The notes beneath the pieces are model-generated. The model saw nothing but the letters and a program-made list of their open reading frames with translations. It ran no database searches and was not told the origin of the DNA. Shown in pieces: positions 23,642 through 33,344 of a DNA stretch of 38,281 nucleotides (position 1 is the first letter of the stretch; every line of letters begins with the position of its first letter). The translations under genes and the position numbers were made by a program. The DNA is from Spirochaetaceae bacterium (GTDB lineage Bacteria; Spirochaetota; Spirochaetia; DSM-27196; SLAA01): NCBI GenBank assembly GCA_003556605.1, contig PWQX01000017.1, positions 1 to 38,281 on the forward strand, written 5' to 3'.

Positions 23642-23732
23642 GGCTCACCTCCCGGGATCCGGCGGCTGGGACCTGACCGCCCCACGCTGCGACCCCTTAC
23701 CGGTTCGTGCTTCCAACGTTCACTATTAGTAG

Positions 23733-23761
23733 GGTACAACGAGGCTTGAGCATGCTGTCAA
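23733..23761 (-). promoter_or_regulatory. Candidate sigma-70 promoter of the ABC transporter operon
   Basis: Minus strand TTGACA (23756-23761), a 17-bp spacer and TGTACC (23733-23738). The -35 is perfect, the -10 weak (3 of 6). Transcription would begin near 23726, about 85 bases before GTG 23641. Confidence 0.45.
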
Positions 23762-23824
23762 CACCGGCGTGCGGCGGGCGATCGCCGGCATTCGCGTCTG
23801 GCGTTTTGGTCGTGACCGGGAGGC

Positions 23825-25501
23825 TCAACAGGTGAGAGCGCCCTCGCTTGCGCTGCCGACAAGCTGCGCGTATTTGTACAACGCCCCGCTGGTGTAGCGC
23901 AGCTCAGGCCGGCGCCATGCCTCGCGGCGGCGTTCAAGCTCCTCGTCTGCAACGTCGAGGTGCAGCAGTTTGGCGGTACTGTCGATTGTAACGAGATCGC
24001 CCTCCTGAACCAGCGCGAGCGGTCCGCCGTCAAAAGCCTCCGGTGCAACATGTCCAACGACCATGCCGTGGCTTCCGCCCGAAAAGCGGCCGTCGGTAAT
24101 CAGCGCGACCTCTTTGGCTAAGCCTGCTCCGGCAATCGCCGCAGTCGGCGACAGCATCTCGCGCATACCCGGCCCGCCGCGCGGACCCTCGTAGCGGATT
24201 ACGACCACGTCGCCGGAGCGCACGTGGTTGTTCATGATGGCGTCAAGCGCCTGCTCCTCCGCCTCGAACACGCGCGCCGGACCGGAGTGCACCACCTCTT
24301 CCATTCCCGCGGACTTCAGAACGGCGCCGTGGGGAGAGAGGTTCCCATGCAGTATCATAAACGGCCCGTTGCGCTTGACCGGGTTGTCGAAGTCGTGGAT
24401 TACGTCCTGGCCGCTGAGCCGTACCCGCACGCCGGCGAGATTCTCGGCCACGGTCTTGCCGGTGACCGTCATGCAGTCCCCGTGCAGCATGCCGTTGTCG
24501 AGCAGCATACGCATCACCATCTTTACGCCGCCCACCCGATAGAGATCGTCCATCACGTAGCGCCCCGCCGGCTTCATATCGCAGAGCACCGGGGTAGTGT
24601 CGGAGAAGGTGTTGAAGTCTTCAATGGTCAGCGGGACATCCGCTTCGCGCGCGAGCGCAAGCAGGTGCAGCACGGCGTTAGTGGAGCCGCCGAGCGCCAT
24701 CGTGACCCGGATTGCATTTTCAAAAGACTTGCGAGTGAGGAAGTCCTTCGGTTTGCGATCGCTGCGGATTGCGGCGTCCAGAGCCTCGGCTGAGCGGAGC
24801 ATGATGTCGGTGCGCGCCGGTTCCACCGCGGGCACCGAGGCGTTGTCGGTGACACCGATACCGAGCGCTTCCATCGCGGAGGCCATAGTATTCGCGGTGT
24901 ACATCCCTCCGCATGCGCCGGGGCCGGGGCATGCGGCACACTCAATGGCGTGGCGCTCGGCTTCTTCGATCCTGCCGGAGCTGTATGCCCCAACTGCCTC
25001 AAACGCCGATACAATATCCACCGGCCGGCCGTTGTGGTCGCCGGGTTTGATGGAACCGCCGTACACGAACACGCTCGGCACGTTGAGACGTAACATACCC
25101 ATCACTGTGCCCGGGATTGTCTTGTCGCACCCACCGATGCCGAGCAGCGCATCCATTTGGTGGCCGCGCGCATCGAGCTCAATAATGTCGGCGATAGTGT
25201 CGCGGCTGATGAGTGAGCACTTCATACCTTCGTGTCCCATTGCCTGTCCGTCGGTGATGACGAAGGTGTGAAAGGTAACCGGCATGGAGCCGAGCTCTCT
25301 TAGCCGGGCCTTAGAGTGCTCGGCGATCTCCGCGAGATGGACGTTGCAGGGCGAGACGTCGCTGTCGGCGCAGGCGATGCCCACCAGCGGTTTGTTGAAG
25401 TCTTCGTCCGTAAAGCCGACCGCGCGGAACATAGCACGGTTGGCGGTGCGTTGTACACCTGAGGTCATCACGCGACTGCGGGTGTTGTATCCGTCGCTCA
25501 T
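23825..25501 (-). CDS. ilvD: Dihydroxy-acid dehydratase
   Basis: A 558-residue Fe-S enzyme that dehydrates 2,3-dihydroxy-3-methylbutanoate (or -pentanoate) to the 2-oxo acids leading to valine, leucine and isoleucine. The cluster cysteines sit in their family contexts: C52 (SDVSPCNVH), C125 (GGCDKT) and C197 ([12 protein letters not shown]). The C-terminal block [16 protein letters not shown] with PEA is intact and the length is usual. The start ATG 25501 overlaps the leuD stop (ATGA). It is the last gene of the branched-chain operon, with no strong intrinsic terminator seen in the 180 bases before the next gene. Confidence 0.98.
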   Translation of the reverse strand: MSDGYNTRSRVMTSGVQRTANRAMFRAVGFTDEDFNKPLVGIACADSDVSPCNVHLAEIAEHSKARLRELGSMPVTFHTFVITDGQAMGHEGMKCSLISRDTIADIIELDARGHQMDALLGIGGCDKTIPGTVMGMLRLNVPSVFVYGGSIKPGDHNGRPVDIVSAFEAVGAYSSGRIEEAERHAIECAACPGPGACGGMYTANTMASAMEALGIGVTDNASVPAVEPARTDIMLRSAEALDAAIRSDRKPKDFLTRKSFENAIRVTMALGGSTNAVLHLLALAREADVPLTIEDFNTFSDTTPVLCDMKPAGRYVMDDLYRVGGVKMVMRMLLDNGMLHGDCMTVTGKTVAENLAGVRVRLSGQDVIHDFDNPVKRNGPFMILHGNLSPHGAVLKSAGMEEVVHSGPARVFEAEEQALDAIMNNHVRSGDVVVIRYEGPRGGPGMREMLSPTAAIAGAGLAKEVALITDGRFSGGSHGMVVGHVAPEAFDGGPLALVQEGDLVTIDSTAKLLHLDVADEELERRREAWRRPELRYTSGALYKYAQLVGSASEGALTC

Positions 25502-26130
25502 TGTGCCCCTGCCGGTTCAAAATTGCGGGTGTAGGGTAAGCGCTGCGCAGTCTTCTTGGTCTCTTCTAGATTATTGAGCATTGCCGAGGTAGAGTCCCAC
25601 GCCCCGGAGAGCAAGGCGTTACGGTAGGCCGGCGAGAGGTCAAAGTGATAGCGATGCTCACCGATCGAAAGCACCTCGTCTCTGATGTACACCGTAATCG
25701 GTGTGGCGGGCTCCGCCTCTACCGCTTGCATGATCTGTTCGATATCGTGGTGCGGAAGCGAGATCGCCGGGATGCCCATGGCAATACAGTTTCCGGCAAA
25801 GATTTCTCCGAACGACTCTCCGATAACGGCGCGGATCCCGAAGCGAGCGAGCGCTTGGGGCGCGTGCTCACGCGAGGAGCCGCAGCCGAAGTTGCTGTTG
25901 ACGATCAGTATGGAGCCGCCCCGGAAACGCGAGTCATTCAGCGGATGTTGCTTGGTTGGACTGCCGTCGGTATCGTAGCGGTGGTCGTAGAATGCAAACT
26001 CCCCGAGACCTTCGAACGTAACCCGTTTCATGAAGCGCGCCGGGATGATCTGATCGGTGTCGATGTCGTTGCCTCGCAGAGGAATACCGCGCCCCTCTAC
26101 ATACTGGATTGCCGCGTGTTGCTCCTGCAT
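25498..26130 (-). CDS. leuD: 3-isopropylmalate dehydratase small subunit
   Basis: A 210-residue swivel domain partner of LeuC in the isomerisation of 2-isopropylmalate to 3-isopropylmalate (leucine synthesis). Signatures are [14 protein letters not shown] near the N-terminus, [17 protein letters not shown] and [18 protein letters not shown]; length about 200 is usual. An aaggagg site lies about 6 bases before ATG 26130 and overlaps the leuC stop region. It overlaps ilvD by 4 bases at its other end. Confidence 0.98.
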   Translation of the reverse strand: MQEQHAAIQYVEGRGIPLRGNDIDTDQIIPARFMKRVTFEGLGEFAFYDHRYDTDGSPTKQHPLNDSRFRGGSILIVNSNFGCGSSREHAPQALARFGIRAVIGESFGEIFAGNCIAMGIPAISLPHHDIEQIMQAVEAEPATPITVYIRDEVLSIGEHRYHFDLSPAYRNALLSGAWDSTSAMLNNLEETKKTAQRLPYTRNFEPAGAQ

Positions 26131-26141
26131 GCCGACCCTCC

Positions 26142-27542
26142 TTACAGGTGTTCCCGGATGTCTACCACGCTACCGTTGACTGCCGCGGCGGCGACCATGG
26201 TGGGGCTCATCAGCACGGTTCGGCCTGTCGGTGAGCCCTGGCGACCGATGAAGTTTCGATTGGACGAGCTTGCGCACAGCTGTCGTCCTTCAAGCTTGTC
26301 GGGGTTCATTGCGAGGCACATGGAACAACCTGCGGCGCGCCACTCGAATCCAGCTTCGGTGAAGATCCCGGGCAAGCCTTCGGCCTCGGCCTGTTTGGCC
26401 ACCTGCTTGGAACCCGGCACCACGAACGCCCGGACTGAGGAAGCTACGCGCTTACCCTGCAGGTAGTGCGCCGCCTCGCGCAGATCGCTGATACGGGCGT
26501 TGGTGCACGAACCGAGAAACGCGATGTCTATCGGCTTGCCCTTGATCGTATCACCTTCTCGAAACCCCATGTGTGCATAAGCCTTCTCGGCAACCTCACG
26601 GTGGTCACGGTCGATCTTGGAAACGCGCGGTGTCCGCTCCGTGATTCCAACGGCCTGACCGGGGTTGATACCCCAGGTGACCATAGGTTCCAGCTCGCCC
26701 GCATTCAGTTCAAATACGTCGTCGTACTCGGCGTCTTCGGGCGATGCAATGCTGTTCCAATACTCCTTTGCATGCTCGAAGTGTTCAGCCGCCGGCGCGT
26801 AACGCCGGCCTTTCATGTACTCGTAGGTTGTCTCGTCGGGACTGACATAGCCCACTCGTGCTCCGCCCTCGATGCTCATGTTGCAGATCGTCATTCGCTC
26901 CTCCATCGAGAGCTTCCGGATTGCCTCGCCGGAATACTCGTACGCGTAACCGATACCGCCGTGCACACCGAGTGAGGCGATGATCTTTAGGATAATGTCT
27001 TTGGCGTATACCCCGTGCGAGAGTGATCCGCGCACGTCGATCTTCCGCACCCTAGGCCGGCTTATCGCCATACACTGCGTTGCCAGGACGTCACGGATCT
27101 GCGATGTGCCGATCCCAAAGCCGATTGAACCAAAGGCACCGTGGGTTGAGGTATGCGAATCCCCGCAGGCGATTGTCATGCCCGGCTGGGTCAATCCCAG
27201 CTCGGGACCGATAATGTGCACGATCCCCTGCATATCGGTGCTTAGACCGAAAAATTCGATACCGTGTTCGGCGGTGTTGCGCTCGATCGCTTGCATCATT
27301 TCCTCGGCAAGCGCGTCTGCGAAGGGTCTTTCTTGCGAGGCGGTCGGGACAATGTGGTCAACGGTCGCAAAGGTGCGCTCGGGGTACAGAACCTTGAGAC
27401 CGCGCTCCCTCAGCATGTCGAACGCTTGCGGTGAGGTTACCTCGTGTATCAAGTGCAACCCAATGAACAGCTGATCCTGACCGGACTCCAGCTGTTTTAC
27501 CTTGTGCAGATCCCAGACCCTGTTAAACAGATTCTCGGCCAT
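26142..27542 (-). CDS. leuC: 3-isopropylmalate dehydratase large subunit
   Basis: A 466-residue aconitase-family enzyme subunit carrying the [4Fe-4S] cluster. Ligands C346 ([11 protein letters not shown]) and C406/C409 ([10 protein letters not shown]) are present, as is the substrate loop [13 protein letters not shown] (126-138). Forms the isopropylmalate isomerase with LeuD, encoded 11 bases downstream. ATG 27542 has a taggag site. leuA and leuB, needed for the full leucine branch, are not in the window. Confidence 0.98.
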   Translation of the reverse strand: MAENLFNRVWDLHKVKQLESGQDQLFIGLHLIHEVTSPQAFDMLRERGLKVLYPERTFATVDHIVPTASQERPFADALAEEMMQAIERNTAEHGIEFFGLSTDMQGIVHIIGPELGLTQPGMTIACGDSHTSTHGAFGSIGFGIGTSQIRDVLATQCMAISRPRVRKIDVRGSLSHGVYAKDIILKIIASLGVHGGIGYAYEYSGEAIRKLSMEERMTICNMSIEGGARVGYVSPDETTYEYMKGRRYAPAAEHFEHAKEYWNSIASPEDAEYDDVFELNAGELEPMVTWGINPGQAVGITERTPRVSKIDRDHREVAEKAYAHMGFREGDTIKGKPIDIAFLGSCTNARISDLREAAHYLQGKRVASSVRAFVVPGSKQVAKQAEAEGLPGIFTEAGFEWRAAGCSMCLAMNPDKLEGRQLCASSSNRNFIGRQGSPTGRTVLMSPTMVAAAAVNGSVVDIREHL

Positions 27543-27584
27543 GTGTACTCCTACTCATGATGTCTGCATTGAACCGCCGTGTAC

Positions 27585-28163
27585 TCACGGCGTCATCTGC
27601 TCACCCCGAGCCATCAGAACCTTACCGGTGCGCATGATTTCCAGCACCCCGTAGCGTTCGAACACCCGGTTGGCGCCGTCGAGTTTCTCGGACTCGCCGG
27701 TGATCTGCAGTGTAATACTATGCTCGCTAATGTCCAAGACCTCGCAGTTCAGCGAATGCGCGAGCTGCAGCACGTCCTTACGGACTTCCGGCTCGCAGTT
27801 GACCTTGATCAGCGCGAGCTCACGCTGCAGGATGTTCTCGCCGGTGCGGTCGGAGGCGTGCACCACGTCGATCAGTTTGTTGAGCTGCTTCAAGATCTGG
27901 TCCAGTACGTCTTTCGCGCCGGTCGCGACGATATTCATCGTCGAATACGCCGGATTGGTGGAGGGGGATACCACGAGGCTGTCAATGTTGTATCCCCGGC
28001 GAGCAAACACCAGCGCGATGCGGATCAGCACGCCGGGCTTATTGCTGACGAACAGGCTGATCGTGTGCTTTTCTTCGGCTGAACCGTTATTCTGAAGCTC
28101 GGGCGCCTTTGCGCTGGTGGGAACCGTACCCGTTCCATTCCCGTTTCCGTTTGTGCTCTTCAT
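27585..28163 (-). CDS. ilvN: Acetolactate synthase regulatory (small) subunit
   Basis: A 192-residue subunit that binds branched-chain amino acids and confers feedback inhibition on IlvB. An Asn/Gly/Thr-rich N-terminal tail of about 30 residues precedes an ACT domain (about 33-105: HTISLFVSNKPGVLIRIALVFARRGY region) and the C-terminal IlvN domain (REVALIKV-like strand, SEKLDGANRVFERYGVLEIMRTGK). The tail is longer than in most homologues. It starts 3 bases after the ilvB stop, with gggag as ribosome-binding site, so it is coupled to ilvB. Confidence 0.95.
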   Translation of the reverse strand: MKSTNGNGNGTGTVPTSAKAPELQNNGSAEEKHTISLFVSNKPGVLIRIALVFARRGYNIDSLVVSPSTNPAYSTMNIVATGAKDVLDQILKQLNKLIDVVHASDRTGENILQRELALIKVNCEPEVRKDVLQLAHSLNCEVLDISEHSITLQITGESEKLDGANRVFERYGVLEIMRTGKVLMARGEQMTP

Positions 28164-28166
28164 GAC

Positions 28167-29909
28167 TTACGTGCTCCCCACTGGTCTATCGAGTTTGATT
28201 TTCGCGCTCGTGTCGTTCTGCGACTTCAGCGCCGGTTCGAGAATCATGTCGCCCATCGAGGCGCCGGCCGGAATCATAGGAAAGACGTTATCTTCCTTCT
28301 CAACCTCGACATCAATGATGCAAGGCCCATCGTTGTACGCTAAGGCTGCTGAGACCAGCCGACGAACATCGGCACTGCGGCGAATGCGAATACCTTTGCA
28401 GCCGTAGGCCTCGCCTAGCTTCACAAAATCCGGATTGCCTTCGAGATCGACTCCCGACAGCCGGTTTTCGTAGAACAGGTTCTGCCACTGGCGCACCATG
28501 CCGAGATAGGCGTTGTTGATGATCACGATCTTGATCGGCAGTTTGTGTATTACCGCGGTGGACAGCTCGGCCTGCGTCATCTGGAAACCGCCGTCCCCTA
28601 CTATCGCGATTACCGTTGACTCGGGGTGGGCGAACTGAGCGCCAATCGCCGCCGGGAACCCAAATCCCATGGTTCCTGCACCCCCGGAGGACAGCCAGTG
28701 AAATCGCTCGTTGGTGAGGAAGTACTGCGCTGCCCACATCTGGTGCTGGCCCACGTCGGTGGTTAAGTAGGCTTTCCCGTTCGTTTGGTTATAGAACTCA
28801 TCAATGACATGTTGGGCCTTGAGCTTCCCGCTCTTGCGGAATTTCAATGGGTGCAGCCTTTTCCACTCCTCAATCTGCGCAAGCCATTCGTGCGTGTCGC
28901 CACGTTCGGCAATCGCAGCGAGCTCCTCAACCACATTCTTGGCATCTCCGTGTATGCAGCAGTCCATCCTGAGTGTTTTGTGAAACTCGGATGCATCGAT
29001 GTCGATGTGGACCTTTTTGGCGTTCACGCAGAACTTCTTGGGATTACCGACGATGCGGTCGTCCCAGCGTGAGCCGATAGAGACGATCAAATCGCAGGCG
29101 TCCACCGCTTTGTTGGCGTAGGCCGTACCGTGCATACCCAACATCCCCATGCTCAAAGGATGCGTTTCCGGGAAACAGCCTTTTCCAAGCAAGGTGTTGG
29201 TCACCGGGATCTGCAGTTTCTCGGCGAGGTAAGTCACCGCCTTGTTGGCGCCCGAGATCACCGCCCCCTGCCCAACGAGCAACACCGGCCTGCGCGCCTC
29301 TTGCAGCATTCGCGCGGCTTTCTCAATGTCCTCGCGCGCTCCGTCCTGCGGCACGTCATAGCCGGGCAGATGGAACTCTTCGTTATAGTTGGGGTCAATC
29401 ATCGCACTCGACACGTCCTTCGGGATGTCGATCAGTACCGGTCCGGGACGCCCGGTTCGTGCGATATGGAAGGCCTCGCGCACAACACGCGGAATGTCTA
29501 TCGCATCTTTGAGCAGGTACGAATGTTTGATAACCGGATACGAAATGCCGGAAACATCGGCTTCCTGGAAGGCATCTAGACCTAGGTTCCAGGTAGTCTG
29601 CTGGCCGCACAGTATCACCATTGGTACAGAGTCCATGTGCGCGGTGAGCAGTCCGGTTATCGTGTTGGTAGCGCCCGGACCTGAGGTTACCAGTACGACC
29701 CCTGGGCGCCCGGTTGCACGCGCGAAGCCGTCGGCCATATGAGTGGCACCCTGCTCATGGCGGCTAAGGATGAGCTTCACCGGAGAATCAACCAGCGCGT
29801 CGAAAATTGGAATCGCGGCTCCCCCGGGAAGACCGAAAATGTACTCAACGCCCTGCTGCTGAACCAGGTCGACAATCACCTCAGCACCAGTCTTTTTGGT
29901 ATGTTCCAT
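28167..29909 (-). CDS. ilvB: Acetolactate synthase catalytic (large) subunit
   Basis: A 580-residue thiamine-diphosphate enzyme that condenses two pyruvates, or pyruvate and 2-oxobutyrate: the first common step to valine, leucine and isoleucine. Catalytic Glu52 is in [13 protein letters not shown], the FAD/pyrimidine region follows, and the ThDP motif begins [12 protein letters not shown] and ends VIINN. ggagg lies 8 bases before ATG 29909; a TTG two codons earlier is too close to that site, so ATG is chosen. It heads ilvB-ilvN-leuC-leuD-ilvD. No attenuator peptide was seen in the short leader. Confidence 0.97.
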   Translation of the reverse strand: MEHTKKTGAEVIVDLVQQQGVEYIFGLPGGAAIPIFDALVDSPVKLILSRHEQGATHMADGFARATGRPGVVLVTSGPGATNTITGLLTAHMDSVPMVILCGQQTTWNLGLDAFQEADVSGISYPVIKHSYLLKDAIDIPRVVREAFHIARTGRPGPVLIDIPKDVSSAMIDPNYNEEFHLPGYDVPQDGAREDIEKAARMLQEARRPVLLVGQGAVISGANKAVTYLAEKLQIPVTNTLLGKGCFPETHPLSMGMLGMHGTAYANKAVDACDLIVSIGSRWDDRIVGNPKKFCVNAKKVHIDIDASEFHKTLRMDCCIHGDAKNVVEELAAIAERGDTHEWLAQIEEWKRLHPLKFRKSGKLKAQHVIDEFYNQTNGKAYLTTDVGQHQMWAAQYFLTNERFHWLSSGGAGTMGFGFPAAIGAQFAHPESTVIAIVGDGGFQMTQAELSTAVIHKLPIKIVIINNAYLGMVRQWQNLFYENRLSGVDLEGNPDFVKLGEAYGCKGIRIRRSADVRRLVSAALAYNDGPCIIDVEVEKEDNVFPMIPAGASMGDMILEPALKSQNDTSAKIKLDRPVGST

Positions 29910-29955
29910 ATACAAAGCCTCCCTTCGTGATGCTTTGACCGTTCAAGATTGCGCC

Positions 29956-29984
29956 ATAGTAGTGATTCCCGAGCTATAGGTCAA
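29956..29984 (-). promoter_or_regulatory. Sigma-70 promoter of the ilv-leu operon
   Basis: Minus strand TTGACC (29979-29984), a 17-bp spacer and TACTAT (29956-29961). Transcription would start near 29949, a leader of about 40 bases. A/T tracts at about 30004-30024 lie just upstream, where UP elements are found. No T-box or leader peptide fits in so short a leader. Confidence 0.6.
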
Positions 29985-30000
29985 GGTCTAAAGCCAAATT

Positions 30001-30160
30001 GGTCGTTTTTTTGGAAAAAATTTTGCTCATTGCGACGCTAGAGCCTAAAATATGCACTTTTGACGTAATTTTTGGAGCCGAACCCGCGCTCGTGGGGGTC
30101 TTAGGCCGGAAAATTTACGTAATATGCGGTGAACAACAGCGTAGGAGGCGCCCTAAACCA
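30001..30160. other. AT-rich noncoding stretch with an imperfect inverted repeat
   Basis: Between the ilv promoter and the FKBP terminator. ACGTAATTTTT (30063-30073) and AAAATTTACGT (30110-30120) are near-complementary with one bulged base and flank a GC-rich centre. No reading frame of note. It may be an upstream regulatory site or a small structured RNA; nothing recognised. Confidence 0.35.
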
Positions 30161-30201
30161 GAAAAAGGCTTCAAGATGCGGTCGTTCATCGTGAAGCCTT
30201 T
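30161..30201 (-). terminator. Rho-independent terminator of the FKBP gene
   Basis: On the minus strand AAGGCTTCA and TGAAGCCTT (plus coordinates 30192-30200 and 30165-30173) form a 9-bp stem with an 18-base loop, followed by a T-run (TTTTTC counting the stem end). It lies about 40 bases after the FKBP stop. Confidence 0.85.
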
Positions 30202-30243
30202 GACGGTGAGTGCCGAATCAGCGTGTAGTTACGCTGAAAAACC

Positions 30244-30825
30244 TCATTCGGTTGGTATGGGCTGCCCACCGGAACGAGGGCCGAGCATCTCGTCGAGCTC
30301 TTCTTCAGATACGTCCTGGACAGAGACCACTTCAATATTGAAGGTCAGGTCCTCGCCGGCCAAAGGGTGATTGAAGTCAATTGTGACGGTCTGATCATCG
30401 AATTCGACGACGGTAACGATCATTGGGCCCTGTGGGGACTGGCCGACTAACTGCATCCCTTCTTCAAGCTGTATCTCCGGGTCAATCTCTTGCCGCGGAA
30501 TCTCATGGACCGCCTGATCCTCGCGCAGGCCGTACGCATCCTCGGCCTTAACCTCAATCGTTGCAGTCTCACCCACGGCCAACCCTTCAAGCCCTTGTTC
30601 CAATCCCGGAATCAACATGCCGACACCGAACACGAACTCCAGCGGCTCCTGATCGGCCGAGCTGTCGAACACGCTTCCGTCGCTGAGCTTGCCTTCATAG
30701 TGGATCTCCACTACCTTGTTTGGTGCAATAACAACTTCAGGTTCTTCAGGCTCGCTTGCGCCGCCTGCAAAGGCCGGGGTGCTGAGTATGAGGGCAATAC
30801 CTATACTTGTCAGAATCTTGTGCAT
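30244..30825 (-). CDS. Exported FKBP-type peptidyl-prolyl isomerase (SlyD-like)
   Basis: A 193-residue protein with a cleavable signal peptide (MHKILTSIGIALILSTPAFA, residues 1-20), then a Glu-rich linker and an FKBP domain: VVEIHYEGKLSDGSVFDSS, EFVFGVGMLIPGLEQGL and later VTIDFNHPLAGEDLTFNIEV. The latter block and the insert between (AEDAYGLREDQ) are of the SlyD two-domain type, which has both isomerase and chaperone activity. The His/Cys-rich metal-binding tail of SlyD is absent. ATG 30825 has a gggaggtg site; the promoter begins transcription only about 13 bases upstream, so the longer frame to 30873 is excluded. It probably helps periplasmic protein folding. Monocistronic. Confidence 0.93.
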   Translation of the reverse strand: MHKILTSIGIALILSTPAFAGGASEPEEPEVVIAPNKVVEIHYEGKLSDGSVFDSSADQEPLEFVFGVGMLIPGLEQGLEGLAVGETATIEVKAEDAYGLREDQAVHEIPRQEIDPEIQLEEGMQLVGQSPQGPMIVTVVEFDDQTVTIDFNHPLAGEDLTFNIEVVSVQDVSEEELDEMLGPRSGGQPIPTE

Positions 30826-30844
30826 GAACACCTCCCTTGTCTTG

Positions 30845-30873
30845 ACTGTAGACGGGGCGGCACAGCGTGTCAA
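30845..30873 (-). promoter_or_regulatory. Sigma-70 promoter of the FKBP gene
   Basis: Minus strand TTGACA (30868-30873), a 17-bp spacer and TACAGT (30845-30850). Transcription would begin near 30838, which supports ATG 30825 as the start. Confidence 0.7.
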
Positions 30874-30961
30874 CGTGTACGCGGAATCTCGTGCGGACGG
30901 TCTTTTGTGATGTGGATTGCGGGGAAATGCAAAAGGCAGTGTTTCTTGATCATCAATAGTT

Positions 30962-30970
30962 TGGTATATT
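30962..30970 (+). promoter_or_regulatory. Extended -10 promoter of the crt operon
   Basis: TGgTATATT at 30962-30970 fits an extended -10 element. No good -35 box stands 17 bases upstream. Transcription would start near 30977, a short leader to the crtI start. Confidence 0.5.
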
Positions 30971-31001
30971 TTTCGGAAACTGAGAGATGATGCAGGAGTC
31001 T

Positions 31002-32474
31002 ATGAACAAGCGGGTCTGTGTAGTTGGAGGCGGTTTCGGCGGGTTGACGATGGCTGCGTATCTGGCGCATGCCGGATATCGGGTCACGCTGCTTGAGAAG
31101 AACAACGAATTGGGGGGCCGTGCTCGATCGTGGCGGTCGCACGGCTTCGTGTTCGACATGGGGCCATCTTGGTACCTGATGCCGGAGGTGTTTGAACGGT
31201 TCTTCAGCGACGTCGGATGCCGGCGTGAGGACTATTACGATCTGCAGCAGCTCGACCCTTCGTATCGCGTGTTCTTCCAGAACAGCGAACCGGTGACCGT
31301 GACGCCTCGAATCGCGGAAAGCGAGGCGTTGTTCGAGAGCTTCGAACGCGGCGGCGGGGCGAAGCTGCGCGAGTACCTCAAAGCTGCCGAGTACAAGTAC
31401 GACGTGGCGGTAGGCGAGTTCCTGTACCGCGAGTACCGCAGTCTGTTTCAGTTCTTTAACTGGCGGCTGATGACCGAAGGGCTCAAACTGAACGTGTTCT
31501 CCAGTCTTGATCGGTTCGTTGGGCGCTACTTCCGAGACGAGCGGGCGCGGCAGATCCTGCAATACGCGATGGTGTTTCTCGGGACAAGTCCCGAACAGGC
31601 TCCGGCTTTGTACTCGATTATGTCGCATATTGATCTCAACCAGGGTGTGTGGTTCCCCAAGGGTGGGATGGCGGCGATGGTGGCGGGGCTCGAGCGTCTC
31701 CTGCGCGAAAACGGTGTTGAGATTCACCTCGGAGAGCCGGTTCAGGAAATTGTGGTGGAGAACGGCGGCATAAAGGGTGTCCGCACCGCGGAAGGCGAAG
31801 TTGGGGCTGACGCGGTAGTGGTGAATGCCGATTATGCGCATGCCGAGCTGGAGTTGCTCGCTCCCGAACACCGTACCTACTCCGAGCGCTATTGGCGCGC
31901 GCGCACCTTGGCGCCGACGATGCTGATTGTGTATCTCGGCTACAACCGGAAACTGAAGAACATCGCGCACCACAATCTGTATTTCTCTCAGCCTTGGAAA
32001 CCCCATTTCGACGCCATTTTCAAGCACCCTCAGTGGCCCGACCATCCCTCGTATTACGTGAGTTGCGCTTCGTACGACGATCCGGGGGTAGCTGCTGCAG
32101 GTACGGAAAACGTATTCTTTCTCGTACCGGTGTCACCTCGGCTTGAAGATACCGACGAGGTTCGCGAGCGATTAGTTCAATACGTTATGGACCACTTCAG
32201 TGCCGTCTCGGGGAATGACATGAATAGTGATATTCTACTCAAGCGCATCTACTCGCACCGTGACTTTCGTTCCGATTACAACGCGTATAGCGGGACCTCG
32301 CTGGGACTAGCGCACACGCTGTTCCAGACTGCGGTATTCCGTCCGCAGATGCGCAGTCGCAAGGTGCGCGGCTTGTTCTACTCGGGGCAGTACACGCATC
32401 CGGGCGTCGGCGTTCCAATGACGTTTATCGCCTCGCGGATAGCCCGTGACATCGTCAGGCAGGAAGTCGTATGA
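31002..32474 (+). CDS. crtI: Phytoene desaturase (CrtI-type)
   Basis: A 490-residue flavin enzyme of the CrtI family that introduces double bonds into phytoene. The N-terminal FAD dinucleotide motif is VCVVGGGFGGLTMAAYLAHAG, with EKNNELGGRARSW and DMGPSWYLMPE following. The C-terminal FAD/membrane block YSGQYTHPGVGVPM is typical of the family. The end product (neurosporene, lycopene or other) cannot be told from sequence. ATG 31002 is preferred (aggag 3 bases upstream, and the protein begins with the FAD strand); ATG 30987 or 30990 are alternatives. Overlaps crtB by 4 bases (ATGA). Confidence 0.94.
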   Translation: MNKRVCVVGGGFGGLTMAAYLAHAGYRVTLLEKNNELGGRARSWRSHGFVFDMGPSWYLMPEVFERFFSDVGCRREDYYDLQQLDPSYRVFFQNSEPVTVTPRIAESEALFESFERGGGAKLREYLKAAEYKYDVAVGEFLYREYRSLFQFFNWRLMTEGLKLNVFSSLDRFVGRYFRDERARQILQYAMVFLGTSPEQAPALYSIMSHIDLNQGVWFPKGGMAAMVAGLERLLRENGVEIHLGEPVQEIVVENGGIKGVRTAEGEVGADAVVVNADYAHAELELLAPEHRTYSERYWRARTLAPTMLIVYLGYNRKLKNIAHHNLYFSQPWKPHFDAIFKHPQWPDHPSYYVSCASYDDPGVAAAGTENVFFLVPVSPRLEDTDEVRERLVQYVMDHFSAVSGNDMNSDILLKRIYSHRDFRSDYNAYSGTSLGLAHTLFQTAVFRPQMRSRKVRGLFYSGQYTHPGVGVPMTFIASRIARDIVRQEVV

Positions 32475-33322
32475 GCGTTTCAGTTCTGCACCTTGAAACG
32501 TTTAAAGGCGGCAGTCGAACCTATTTCAACTCCAGCCTGTTTTTTCCAAAGCAGACACGCAGGGACGTCTATGCGTTGTACGGGTTTGTCCGGGTTGCAG
32601 ATAACTTTGTAGATGCGCTTCCGCAGCAACGCGAAGCGTTTTATCGGTTCAAGTCCGCCTACGAACAGGCGCGTTTCGGCAAGGCAAGCGGGAATGAGAT
32701 TATCGATGCGTTCTGCGAGCTGGAGCGCAGGTGCGGCTTTCAGCACAGCTGGGCCGACGCGTTTCTGCATTCAATGGAGCTAGACCTAAAGAAATCCACA
32801 TACAGCTCCATCGAAGAGACCCTGGAGTACGTCTATGGTTCGGCCGAGGTTGTAGGTTTGTACATGGCAACGCTGCTGAACCTTCCCTCCGAGGCGCAGA
32901 TGCCGGCGCGCATGTTGGGGCGTGCCATGCAGTACATCAACTTCATCCGTGACATCGAAGAAGACAACTCGTTCGGTCGCTGTTACTTGCCCATTGGCGA
33001 GACTACGCTTGCCGATCTGAGGTGCGGCACCGCGGCGGAAGACGCACCGGAGTTCATGCGCTTTATCAACGCGCAGCTGGAGCGTTACCATCAGTGGCAG
33101 TGCGAGGCCGAGGCCGGGTACCGGTTCCTGCCGCGCCGCAGTCTCATTCCAATCAAGACCGCCGCCGATATGTACAAATGGACAGGCCGGCAGATTGGGC
33201 GAAACCCGTTCGTGGTGTATGAGCGAAAAGTGAAGCCGTCGCGGTTGCGCATTCTGTGGAGGGGGGTCTGGAACTCGTTGCTGCCGACAGTCCGGCTGCA
33301 GAGCGAACGGCACTGCAGATAA
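32471..33322 (+). CDS. crtB: Phytoene synthase (squalene/phytoene synthase family)
   Basis: A 283-residue enzyme that condenses two prenyl diphosphates head-to-head, here most likely geranylgeranyl diphosphate to phytoene. Both Asp-rich Mg-binding motifs are present: RVADNFVDA (D44, D48) and RDIEEDNSFGRCYLP (D161, D165). Family blocks YGFVRVAD and QYINFIRD are clear and the length is typical of bacterial CrtB. ATGA overlap with crtI indicates coupled translation. The adjacent polyprenyl synthase gene favours C40 rather than C30 carotenoids, by context only. Confidence 0.94.
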   Translation: MSVSVLHLETFKGGSRTYFNSSLFFPKQTRRDVYALYGFVRVADNFVDALPQQREAFYRFKSAYEQARFGKASGNEIIDAFCELERRCGFQHSWADAFLHSMELDLKKSTYSSIEETLEYVYGSAEVVGLYMATLLNLPSEAQMPARMLGRAMQYINFIRDIEEDNSFGRCYLPIGETTLADLRCGTAAEDAPEFMRFINAQLERYHQWQCEAEAGYRFLPRRSLIPIKTAADMYKWTGRQIGRNPFVVYERKVKPSRLRILWRGVWNSLLPTVRLQSERHCR

Positions 33323-33344
33323 ACTCACTCTGAAAGAGGATCTC

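Noticed and set aside
26466-26975. Long plus-strand open frames opposite leuC, leuD, ilvD, ilvB and the binding-protein gene
   Set aside because: They are antisense to well-conserved enzymes and arise from high-GC codon use; none matches a known family.
29910-29949. Leader-peptide attenuator or T-box for ilvB
   Set aside because: The predicted leader is only about 40 bases, with no run of Leu, Val or Ile codons and no specifier structure.
30870-32045. Minus-strand open frame of 391 codons opposite crtI
   Set aside because: Translation is rich in His, Arg, Pro and Leu with no domain pattern, and it lies entirely antisense to a clear CrtI coding sequence.
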